Assembly (NCBI GenBank): GCA_031270145.1
Contig: JAISYD010000264.1
Span: 1 to 5,637 of the forward strand
DNA: 5,637 nucleotides
Source of the DNA: Planctomycetota bacterium
Lineage (GTDB): Bacteria > Planctomycetota > SZUA-567
Reading direction: 5' to 3'
The notes beneath the pieces were generated by a model. The model searched no databases. It was not told the origin of the DNA and saw only the letters and a program-made list of their open reading frames with translations. Positions within the stretch are counted from its first letter, which is position 1. Every line of letters starts with the position of its first letter. The translations under genes and the position numbers were made by a program. This document shows positions 1 through 5,637 of the stretch, piece by piece.

Positions 1-848
1 TCCTGGAGTTCGGCGGGGAGATTTCGGCAGATGCCCTCCACGTCGTGCTCGATGTGCATGGCGCTGACGAAAACGCCCTTGATGTCGCCGAGCACGCCCT
101 GACCGCGCAGTTGCTTGTCGATGCCGGCCATGACCGCCGCGGCTATGGCGGCCCGTATGCCGGGGTCCCGGAGCGAATCGGAGAGTTGCCGGATGACGGC
201 CGAGGTTTGCGAAGCCGCCAGGTCCTCCAACGCCGCCGCCATGTCGGGAGAGAGCAGGTCGGCGAGACTGCCGGCCGAGCCGATCCTGTCCGCCAGCCAG
301 CCGTCCAAGGCCCGGCGGATGTTCCTCTTCAGGGATTCCGAATGCTCCAGGGATACGACCCAATCCCGGGCAAAGGCGGAGAGGCTGTCCGCCTGAGCCG
401 ACAGGAGCGATTTGGGCGAACGGTGCTTCAAGGCATCCCAGCGTTCGGCGAGGAAAGGGCGCAGTACGCCGGCGGCAAAGTCCGGGCTGTCGCAGCGCTG
501 GGCAAACTCCCCGAGGAGGGAAGCGCGCAACCAGGCGGACAGGGCGTCCACCTCCGGCATATGCTGGGCAAGAAGCGCTGCCGGTTCCGGCAGATCGCGG
601 GACAACCGGTCGGCGAGTTCCTTGTCGATGGTCTTACGAAGCACGTCTCCGACCTGGGGTTCGTCGAGTTTATCCCGCATCTTGTCGGGGGACATCAGGT
701 CGGTGGCGATGATGTCGCGGACACGCCGTGCAAAGTCCTTCTTCTTTCGGGGAAGAATCCAGTGCAGGATAAGCTGAATCGCGAGTTCGTTGGTGCCCGC
801 GCCGATGGCCGCGGCGAAGCCGATGGGGATCAGGTAGGTCCGTATCAT
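1..848 (-). CDS. DUF445/UPF0754-type membrane protein, 3' end cut off by the window
   Basis: Read on the minus strand from ATG 848, the frame stays open for 282 codons to the window edge, with no stop. The start is fixed by ATGA overlap with the preceding gene's TGA and by AAGGAAGGA ending 8 nt upstream. The N-terminus TYLIPIGFAAAIGAGTNELA (residues 4-23) continues into QLILHWILPRKKK, giving a membrane helix followed by a basic turn. The pattern IG..TN.LAI..L...P is the hallmark of DUF445 (Pfam PF04286; members include E. coli YjiN and B. subtilis YheB, function unknown). The rest is a long helical domain with the usual bacterial DUF445 spacing, for example ARRVRDIIATDLMSPDKMRDKL at 40-61 and DIKGVFVSAMHIEHDV at 255-270. 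The basic cluster after the helix suggests that the helical domain faces the cytoplasm, where the GTPases are. Family members usually end with another membrane helix, expected beyond the window. Confidence 0.85.
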   Translation of the reverse strand, partial: MIRTYLIPIGFAAAIGAGTNELAIQLILHWILPRKKKDFARRVRDIIATDLMSPDKMRDKLDEPQVGDVLRKTIDKELADRLSRDLPEPAALLAQHMPEVDALSAWLRASLLGEFAQRCDSPDFAAGVLRPFLAERWDALKHRSPKSLLSAQADSLSAFARDWVVSLEHSESLKRNIRRALDGWLADRIGSAGSLADLLSPDMAAALEDLAASQTSAVIRQLSDSLRDPGIRAAIAAAVMAGIDKQLRGQGVLGDIKGVFVSAMHIEHDVEGICRNLPAELQ

Positions 849-1954
849 GGATCGGTTCCTTCCTTAATGGGCATTGGGGTGCGAGGGATTGGCGACGGTT
901 GCGACGGAGCGACCGTCTGTTCCCGCTTATCAGCCTGAAGCGTCTTTTCAACCTGACCGCCGGGTTGTTGCGGTGCCTTTTCAAGCTCATCTGTTCCGGC
1001 GGGAGTAGACGAGCCGGTGGATTCCTCTGTTTCGCCGGTGCGTTCCGGCGTCCCGACCGTAGTCGTCTCACCCTGACCGACGGCCGTCGATTCTGCTGTC
1101 GGTGCAACCGGTGCGGTGGGAATGGACGAGCCGGGGGCTTCCTCTGTTTTGCCAGCATGATCCGGCGTCTTGGCTAGCCATAACCACGCCAGAACCGCCA
1201 CGGCGATGACCACGACGGCAAGCATCAGAGCCCACAGTTTCATTTTCGGTTTAGCGGCGGGCCGCATCCGTTCATTATGCGTGGACAACGGCTCCCCGTC
1301 CGATGGCGCATCTTCCAAGGCGCACACAATGGCGGGAACGCTCCTGTATTGTTCCGCCGACCGGATGATCCTCCCGGTATAGTTGGTGGCGGCGCAGAGC
1401 AAAAGGACGGGCGCTGGACGATTCGCCGACGCGGCAAGCCGGCCGAGTATGTCGGCGCTTCTCTGGTAATACCAGTTGGGTTTCAAATTCGAGGCGGCAG
1501 GCGATTCCGGGAGGGAAGCGGCGAGATCCTTTGCCAGATCCCACCAGTCGATAATCGGCGCCGCCGGGTTCGTGGACCCGGATTCCTCCCACCACGCATA
1601 CAGCCGCCGTCCCAATGCCGCCGCCGCCGAATCGGTTGCCAGGGGCGTACCGTCCATTATGGCCTGGGCAAATGCGCGGCGTAAAAAGTCCGCCTCCGCG
1701 CCGTCCGCTTTCGCCTTCAGAATGAGCGAATGCCGGATGCGGCGGTTGATGTTGTCGCGGCGGTCGGCGTCAAGGCGGTTCAAGCCCATTTCCACGGCGT
1801 CGCCATGGGCGAGGAAATAGCCGCACCGATGCCCCGACTCATCCGAGACGCTTCTATACAAGTCGGTCGGCTCACTGCCGCCGCCGATCCAAAAATAGTC
1901 CTTGCTTGCGGTCCTGGTGCACAGCAGCCAGGCATTGCCGGTGTGCGTCATCAT
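845..1954 (-). CDS. Single-pass membrane protein with Pro/Thr/Glu-rich tail, unknown family (369 aa)
   Basis: I do not recognise the family. Residues 1-228 look like a folded cytosolic domain (motifs WLLCTRTASKDYFW at 9-22, RRDNINRRIRHSLILKAKA at 65-83, WWDLAKDL at 137-144, VLLLCAATNYTGRII at 183-197). A basic stretch RPAAKPKMK (231-239) precedes one strong hydrophobic helix at about 240-260 (LWALMLAVVVIAVAVLAWLWL), so by the positive-inside rule the N-terminal domain is cytoplasmic and the last ~108 residues lie outside. That tail is low-complexity, rich in Pro, Thr, Glu and Gly, with an imperfect repeat TEEAPGSSIP (270-279) / TEESTGSSTP (309-318). There is no N-terminal signal peptide. The start is ATG 1954 or the adjacent ATG 1951, which is better spaced from GGAGG. 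It overlaps the upstream GTPase by 1 nt or follows it directly, and its TGA overlaps the next ATG. Likely role (inference): membrane anchor or sensor for the two GTPases. Confidence 0.85.
   Translation of the reverse strand: MMTHTGNAWLLCTRTASKDYFWIGGGSEPTDLYRSVSDESGHRCGYFLAHGDAVEMGLNRLDADRRDNINRRIRHSLILKAKADGAEADFLRRAFAQAIMDGTPLATDSAAAALGRRLYAWWEESGSTNPAAPIIDWWDLAKDLAASLPESPAASNLKPNWYYQRSADILGRLAASANRPAPVLLLCAATNYTGRIIRSAEQYRSVPAIVCALEDAPSDGEPLSTHNERMRPAAKPKMKLWALMLAVVVIAVAVLAWLWLAKTPDHAGKTEEAPGSSIPTAPVAPTAESTAVGQGETTTVGTPERTGETEESTGSSTPAGTDELEKAPQQPGGQVEKTLQADKREQTVAPSQPSPIPRTPMPIKEGTDP
1008..1149 (-). repeat. Imperfect direct repeat in the tail of the membrane protein gene
   Basis: The 25-bp stretches at 1008-1032 and 1125-1149 match at 23 positions, 117 bp apart (39 codons, in frame). 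They encode the repeated TEE..GSS.P motif of the outside tail. It probably records an in-frame duplication in a fast-evolving linker; the intervening sequence is not clearly repeated again. Confidence 0.55.
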
Positions 1955-3045
1955 TATCCTCCCTGCGTCGCCTCCAGGCCGTTGTTGCCGTCCGCCTTGG
2001 GAATACGATTCTTTTTGATTCCGAGAGGGGAATCCAGCAATTCGCCGTTGCCGTGGAAACTCACCGGCGGACGGGAATCGCCCATGTCAGACTTCTCCAG
2101 AGCCCTCAGGAGTTTTTTATAATTGCCAAAGAAGTGGTAAAAGAATTTCCATAATATGCCTTTGTTGCGGAAAAACTCGGCGGCGATGAAATTGAGTGTG
2201 TAGAACAGGGGGAAGTGGATGTGCCGGGGGCGAAATTCGTCATGGGTGCGCGAGTAATGAATGACTTCACCACCCTTGCCGTCGGGGGCGAACGTGGTGG
2301 CCAGGTAGCGGACGCAGCCCATGGTCTCAACCGGCACGACGATGCCCAGCCGGTTATTGAACCCGGTGAACAACTTCAAAGCCTGTGCGAGGTGTTCGCC
2401 AGCCTTTTGAATCAGGGGATTCCCAGCCGCATCCGCCATGTTCCGCGCCACCCGCCAGTCGGCGATCCAGGTCTCGGCCTTGATGGGGACGAAGAGGACC
2501 AGGCGGTTCCGGGCATCGACGAAGGTTTCCTCCAGATGGTGCGTAACATATTTGTACCCGTTGAACTCGTTTGCGTTACTGAGAGTTGCCTTCATCATCG
2601 CCCCGGCGTCCACCGCGACGATGATAATCTGCGAGGAATTGATCTTTGCGGTCAATTTCTCGGGCATCGTCTTGGTGTAGCCTCCGGGGGTGTCATGAAA
2701 ATTCACCTGGAGAAATTTGACCGGGGTTCCATTATGCGTGACGAAATTGAACCCGAAAGGGTAAGTTTGTATGTCCATGTTTCCCCCGCTGTCATCAACA
2801 GCAAGACTGTGCGGCGGTACGTTCGCCATTTTCGCCAATCCCTCATACTTCCGGGTCAAGCTCACGAACAGTTCGTTTTCGAGCGGTTTGAACTGCACAT
2901 TGCCCGGCAGATAGTCCTGGAGGTGGTGGTACATGGTAGCCAGCAGGCTGGTTTTCCCAACCCCGCTGGGACCGATCAGGCAGACGTCGATATGTTCGCC
3001 ATACCCGTAGTCCCGCGTCATCGACTTGTCGTCCTGTTTACCCAT
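1954..3045 (-). CDS. Small P-loop GTPase (363 aa), possible double-GTPase-system type
   Basis: Second GTPase-like protein of the operon. Strand HIDVCLIGPSGVGKTSLLATM holds the P-loop GPSGVGKT at 25-32. Switch II is DTPGG at 118-122 after a strand KFLQVNF. The next core strand is IIIVAVDAG (140-148). At the G4 position the strand LVLFVPIKAETW (182-193) carries IKAE in place of NKxD, and PVETMG (238-243) may be G5. The C-terminus has an aromatic-rich amphipathic stretch (281-316: FYTL, FFRN, WKFFYHFFGNYKK) and a polar tail. The ATG at 3045 has GGAGG 8 nt upstream and overlaps the preceding gene by 8 nt in the arrangement ATGGGTAA, indicating translational coupling. The family looks like TRAFAC-type GTPases of bacterial conflict or double-GTPase systems; that assignment is from memory of motifs, not a search. 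No membrane-spanning segment is evident, but the aromatic helix could touch a membrane or a partner. Confidence 0.88.
   Translation of the reverse strand: MGKQDDKSMTRDYGYGEHIDVCLIGPSGVGKTSLLATMYHHLQDYLPGNVQFKPLENELFVSLTRKYEGLAKMANVPPHSLAVDDSGGNMDIQTYPFGFNFVTHNGTPVKFLQVNFHDTPGGYTKTMPEKLTAKINSSQIIIVAVDAGAMMKATLSNANEFNGYKYVTHHLEETFVDARNRLVLFVPIKAETWIADWRVARNMADAAGNPLIQKAGEHLAQALKLFTGFNNRLGIVVPVETMGCVRYLATTFAPDGKGGEVIHYSRTHDEFRPRHIHFPLFYTLNFIAAEFFRNKGILWKFFYHFFGNYKKLLRALEKSDMGDSRPPVSFHGNGELLDSPLGIKKNRIPKADGNNGLEATQGG
1957..1964 (-). promoter_or_regulatory. Ribosome binding site deciding the start of the single-pass membrane protein
   Basis: On the minus strand the sequence AGGGAGGATAATGATG carries a strong GGAGG (1962-1958). 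The gap is 3 nt to the first ATG (1954) and 6 nt to the second ATG (1951). The usual optimum is about 5-9 nt, so 1951 may be the real start, which would shorten the protein by one residue. The upstream gene's TAA overlaps the first ATG. Confidence 0.6.
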
Positions 3046-5353
3046 GGAATTGCCCTCCCTTTGTCTGTGAATACTGTCCCGACTCCGGCCGGAGCGTCGC
3101 CGCCGCCAATTCGGATGCGATTCGCCCGATATCGTCCAGCCGTCTGCGCCACTCGCGTATTGCCTTGTCCCGGGCATCCTGGTCCGCATACTGGTCGGCC
3201 CACAGTTCCCGCCGCCGGTTGTGAAGAACCAACCTCCACTCCCGTTCCGCCTCGTCGCTCCAGATAATCTGGTCGCAAAGCTCCTCGGCGGCGGCAAATA
3301 CCGCTTTCTTCATATGATCCTTCAGATCCATGGGAGCTTCGGAAAGGCGATCCAGAATCCTCTCCGACGTAACGTCGAGAACTTCGCGTATGTATTTCGC
3401 ATCGGCGTCAAACTCGATTGGTTTTTCGTTGTACGAATGCACTTTGCCAAGGCCGTCGGGACCATTGAAGACATCCGTGTCGTCCGGATCCAGGGGCCGG
3501 AGATAGTCGCGGACGATGGTATGGAAGTCGGCGTCGTAGGTGAATGACAGTTGCGAGAAACGCCGGAAGGCGTTGCTCAGGATCGGGGCTTGTCCGGCCA
3601 ATGCGTCCGCCATGACTCCAAGGCCCGAATCCTTTCCCTGGTCATCCGCAACCGCGATTAATTTCGCCATGGGATTGGTGGCCTTGATCTTTTCGGCGAT
3701 GCGACTCTTGAGCTTGGCGCAATAATTTTGGAAAAAAGTCTCAAGTCGCGACGAAATGAAACGGGTAAGCGCGACGCGGGTATTGGTGGCGCTTTCGTTG
3801 CGCACGCCATCGAACCCACCTGCCAGGTTTTTAAGCTTTTTGGAAATAATCGCCGCGTTCCATGGCCGGTAACCGGCGGGGGGATCGCCGTCCTTGGCAT
3901 TGGCGGCATGAACATCCGTGGTCATCTGCCTTATCGCCTTGACTATGTTGCCCGCGGGTTCGTCCCAGTCTTTTGTCGCGCCCGGCCGAAGGTCGTTAAG
4001 GAGTCTCCGGAGATTGGCGCGAAGATCGGTGAGGAAGTCTTCGCTGTACTTCTCCGCGATGTTGTCGCGGAAATCCGATCCATGGCTGGCCAGCGTCACC
4101 GTGAGATCATTGATCGGATTGGCGAGGAGGGCTTTCAACTCCTCGAGGGATTTCCGGGCGGCGTCCAGCCGCTTCCGGTCCAAGGCGCCGGTATACAGTT
4201 TCAGGAGATCCATCGCGGGTCCCACGACCCTGGTCCGCACTTCCTCCACGTTGGAGCAGTCGCACAACCAGATCTTGATGCCGCCAAAATCGAACTTCGG
4301 CGCCATTTCTTCCAGCATCGTTTTGGCGATGTCGGTATTGTCGTGGTCCTTGGTGGTTGTATGGTTGAGGATCATGGCCATCCAGCGATCGGGTTCCAGA
4401 TCCGGAAGCGCCTCTCTCACCAGCTTGAACGTCTCCATATCCTGGACCCCGAACTCGTCCCCCGTGGCACTGGGCATGCGGACGATCAGAACGATGTCGG
4501 CCAGATCGGCAACCGACTTCATCAGTTCCTGCTTGATGTTCAAGGCCAGATCCCCGAGCCCGGGAAGGTCGATAAGCCGGAGTTCCAGGGGAAGACTCTT
4601 GTCCGGGAACGGCACATCGATGACAGCCTTGCGGACTGCAAGATACTTCCAACTCTCCCCGTCCTTGGCGACGTAATCGCGAATCTCCCCGGCCGCGATC
4701 TCTTTTTCGCTTCCCAGCATCATGCCCATGACCTTGCCGAGGTTGGCGCGTACGTCCTGCAGCACCTTATAGAGATTGCTGCGGAGGAATACGTCCCCGA
4801 CATTCGCGAGCGGGGGAAGCTCCCGGAACATGAATTCGTCGAGGTTCCCGGGAACGGGTGAGAGGTTGAGCTGTTTGTAATATGGCAGGATGGTTTCATT
4901 CAGGAAGCTGTCGCGGGTATGCAACAGCACCCGGGCGCTGTGGGCGGTAGAGTTCCGGATCTCGCTTCTGACGGCGGTGCAAAACCCTTTCCCGCCGGTC
5001 GGGATGGCGTCGTCTTTTTCGAAACCGGAAAAGGTTTTCAAAAAGGTGCTCTTTCCTTGCCTGGCGCAGCCGGCGACGCCGATATTGACGCAATCGCGGC
5101 GGAGCCTCTGCGCCGCGCGCTCCAAGTCTTGCCGGGCATTTTGCGCTGATTTGATTGCCGCTTCGGCGGGGAAGATTTTTATCCCCTCCGCCGCCTCCGT
5201 CGGCAAGAAGCCAGACTCCTCGGCGGCCGCGTCCTGGAAGAGCTTCAACTCGTTCAACAGGCCGTCAACCTTCGACAGCGCCGTCTCCACCGGGCGCAGG
5301 TGTTCCCGCCGGTGTTGCAATATCACGCGCACCTCATCCTTAATGTCGATCAT
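3038..5353 (-). CDS. Dynamin-like large GTPase (771 aa)
   Basis: Predicted cytosolic GTPase of the dynamin-like superfamily; such proteins oligomerise and remodel or tether membranes. Visible order: helical, charged N-terminus (about 1-88); P-loop GCARQGKS at 95-102; probable switch I around IPTGGKGFCTA (117-127) with Thr126; switch II DLPG at 262-265; strand MAMILNHTTTKD (325-336) where the N/TKxD motif should be but is degenerate; CDCSN (364-368) at the G5 position; then about 380 residues of mostly helical sequence, as in dynamin stalks. No transmembrane segment or signal peptide is visible. The ATG at 5353 is chosen because GGAGG lies 5 nt upstream; the frame stays open to a TTG at 5611, but that extension runs through a hairpin and has no family-like features. 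It is the first gene of the operon, and its TAA overlaps the next ATG by 8 nt. The exact dynamin subfamily is not identified. Confidence 0.9.
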   Translation of the reverse strand: MIDIKDEVRVILQHRREHLRPVETALSKVDGLLNELKLFQDAAAEESGFLPTEAAEGIKIFPAEAAIKSAQNARQDLERAAQRLRRDCVNIGVAGCARQGKSTFLKTFSGFEKDDAIPTGGKGFCTAVRSEIRNSTAHSARVLLHTRDSFLNETILPYYKQLNLSPVPGNLDEFMFRELPPLANVGDVFLRSNLYKVLQDVRANLGKVMGMMLGSEKEIAAGEIRDYVAKDGESWKYLAVRKAVIDVPFPDKSLPLELRLIDLPGLGDLALNIKQELMKSVADLADIVLIVRMPSATGDEFGVQDMETFKLVREALPDLEPDRWMAMILNHTTTKDHDNTDIAKTMLEEMAPKFDFGGIKIWLCDCSNVEEVRTRVVGPAMDLLKLYTGALDRKRLDAARKSLEELKALLANPINDLTVTLASHGSDFRDNIAEKYSEDFLTDLRANLRRLLNDLRPGATKDWDEPAGNIVKAIRQMTTDVHAANAKDGDPPAGYRPWNAAIISKKLKNLAGGFDGVRNESATNTRVALTRFISSRLETFFQNYCAKLKSRIAEKIKATNPMAKLIAVADDQGKDSGLGVMADALAGQAPILSNAFRRFSQLSFTYDADFHTIVRDYLRPLDPDDTDVFNGPDGLGKVHSYNEKPIEFDADAKYIREVLDVTSERILDRLSEAPMDLKDHMKKAVFAAAEELCDQIIWSDEAEREWRLVLHNRRRELWADQYADQDARDKAIREWRRRLDDIGRIASELAAATLRPESGQYSQTKGGQFHG

Positions 5354-5358
5354 TTGCT

Positions 5359-5363
5359 CCTCC
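5359..5363 (-). promoter_or_regulatory. Ribosome binding site of the dynamin-like GTPase
   Basis: GAAGAGGAGGAGCAAATG on the minus strand places GGAGG 5 nt before the ATG at 5353. This is the reason for preferring that start over alternative upstream starts in the same frame. Confidence 0.7.
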
Positions 5364-5412
5364 TCTTCGTTGGCGCCGCCGACTCCCTCTCCAGTTTCAA
5401 ATACCGCCCTGA

Positions 5413-5438
5413 CGAGATCGGTCTGACGACCGATCTCG
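5413..5438 (-). promoter_or_regulatory. Perfect 26-bp inverted repeat upstream of the operon
   Basis: CGAGATCGGTC (5413-5423), a 4-base spacer TGAC, then GACCGATCTCG (5428-5438): two perfect 11-bp arms. It ends 60 bp before the first ATG. No T-run follows it on either strand, so an intrinsic terminator is unlikely. It could be a repressor operator (symmetric arms suit a dimer) or a stable tetraloop-sized hairpin in the 5' leader. The repeat itself is seen directly; its role is inferred. Confidence 0.6.
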
Positions 5439-5478
5439 CGAAGAATCACGAGGATGTTTGAGTATTGCCTACAATTAT

Positions 5479-5509
5479 TTCCATGATCCTGTCTCCAGGC
5501 GTCATGGAA
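5479..5509 (-). repeat. Nested inverted repeat in the upstream region
   Basis: Outer arms TTCCATGA (5479-5486) and TCATGGAA (5502-5509) pair perfectly over 8 bp. Inside them CCTG (5488-5491) and CAGG (5496-5499) add a 4-bp stem around a TCTC loop, giving a two-stage stem with a small internal bulge. It could be an operator or a leader structure. A T-rich tract follows on neither strand, apart from an AT-rich patch (5471-5480) on the operon-proximal side. Confidence 0.4.
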
Positions 5510-5602
5510 CGGGTGGTGATGACTGGATAAGAAAGGGGATGCTGCCAGCCGTGCAACTTGGGGGATCGCCAAATCCCTGTATCCGCACGGATTCAACGAC
5601 AA

Positions 5603-5627
5603 CACCCCCAAGTCGAGGTTGGGGGTG
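5603..5627 (-). terminator. G/C-rich hairpin at the window edge, possible weak terminator of an upstream gene
   Basis: CACCCCCAA (5603-5611) and TTGGGGGTG (5619-5627) form a perfect 9-bp stem with a 7-nt loop. On the minus strand it is followed by TTGTCGTTG, only moderately T-rich. On the plus strand the next bases are CGTCAGGAAT, with no T-run. If a gene lies just to the right and reads leftward, this could be its terminator; equally it could be part of a leader for this operon, since the loop-side arm can also pair with CCCCCAAGT at 5564-5556. Confidence 0.35.
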
Positions 5628-5637
5628 CGTCAGGAAT

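Larger units (their letters stand above)
5354..5637 (-). other. Region upstream of the operon without a recognisable gene
   Basis: About 284 bp carrying the three inverted repeats. Minus-strand frames here are open in part (one is continuous with the first GTPase from a TTG at 5611, another ends in TGA at 5446), but their translations show no domain-like features and cross the hairpins. The best AT-rich patch for a promoter is 5455-5480, with AATACT (minus, 5466-5461) matching TATAAT at 4 of 6 positions and no good -35 at the right distance. The operon promoter is therefore expected here but is not located. Confidence 0.5.

Noticed and set aside
45..938. Plus-strand open frame (297 codons) at the left edge
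   Set aside because: The opposite strand encodes the DUF445 N-terminal motif with a coupled ATGA start, so the plus frame is a shadow.
2215..3267. Long plus-strand open frame (350 codons) opposite the small GTPase gene
   Set aside because: It lies antisense to a gene with clear GTPase motifs, has no domain-like sequence, and is expected from GC-biased third positions.
3728..4861. Long plus-strand open frame (377 codons) opposite the dynamin-like gene
   Set aside because: Antisense shadow of the dynamin-like GTPase; its translation shows no recognisable motif and it has no operon context.
5455..5485. Sigma-70 promoter with AATACT as -10
   Set aside because: Only 4 of 6 matches, and nothing resembling TTGACA 16-18 bases upstream; left as a location hint only.
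5550..5575. Sigma-54-like promoter (TTGGCGAT...TTGCA on the minus strand)
   Set aside because: The GG and GC dinucleotides are 14 bases apart, not the required 10.
5354..5611. N-terminal extension of the dynamin-like protein from TTG at 5611 (86 extra residues)
   Set aside because: No ribosome site for the TTG, the start lies in a hairpin, the extension crosses the 26-bp palindrome, and the ATG at 5353 has an excellent GGAGG.
1..5637. CRISPR array, tRNA, rRNA, insertion sequence or integrase
   Set aside because: No regularly spaced repeats, no cloverleaf or rRNA-like stretch, and no transposase or recombinase motifs seen on either strand.

Overview
The window is a GC-rich bacterial segment filled almost entirely by one leftward (minus-strand) operon of four tightly coupled genes. 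Good Shine-Dalgarno sites, overlapping start/stop codons and charge-biased membrane helices point to an ordinary bacterium, and the composition would suit a GC-rich Gram-negative. No gene here fixes the lineage, so taxonomy stays open.

Layout in transcription order, right to left. (1) 5637-5354 is a 284-bp region upstream of the operon with no recognisable gene. It holds three perfect-arm inverted repeats, the most striking being a 26-bp palindrome 60 bp before the first start codon. (2) 5353-3038 encodes a 771-residue dynamin-like large GTPase with P-loop GCARQGKS, DLPG switch and a long helical C-terminal half. (3) 3045-1954 encodes a second, smaller P-loop GTPase of 363 residues (GPSGVGKT, DTPGG) with an aromatic-rich C-terminal helix. 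(4) 1954-845 encodes a 369-residue unknown protein with an N-terminal cytosolic domain, one membrane helix and a Pro/Thr/Glu-rich tail that should lie outside the inner membrane. (5) 848-1 is the start of a DUF445/UPF0754-type membrane protein that runs off the window.

The junctions are an 8-nt overlap (ATGGGTAA), a 1-nt overlap (TAATG) and a 4-nt overlap (ATGA). Each downstream start has its own purine-rich ribosome site, so the four proteins are probably made together at controlled ratios.

Inference: two different GTPases, a single-pass membrane protein and a DUF445 membrane protein look like the parts of one membrane-associated GTPase machine. The nearest precedents are bacterial dynamin-like systems (DynA, and the LeoA/LeoBC 'Eleos' defence system) and the multi-GTPase conflict systems described from comparative genomics. 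I cannot match this exact four-gene set to a named system. It is the best candidate in the window for something undescribed. Long open frames on the plus strand are antisense shadows of these genes.
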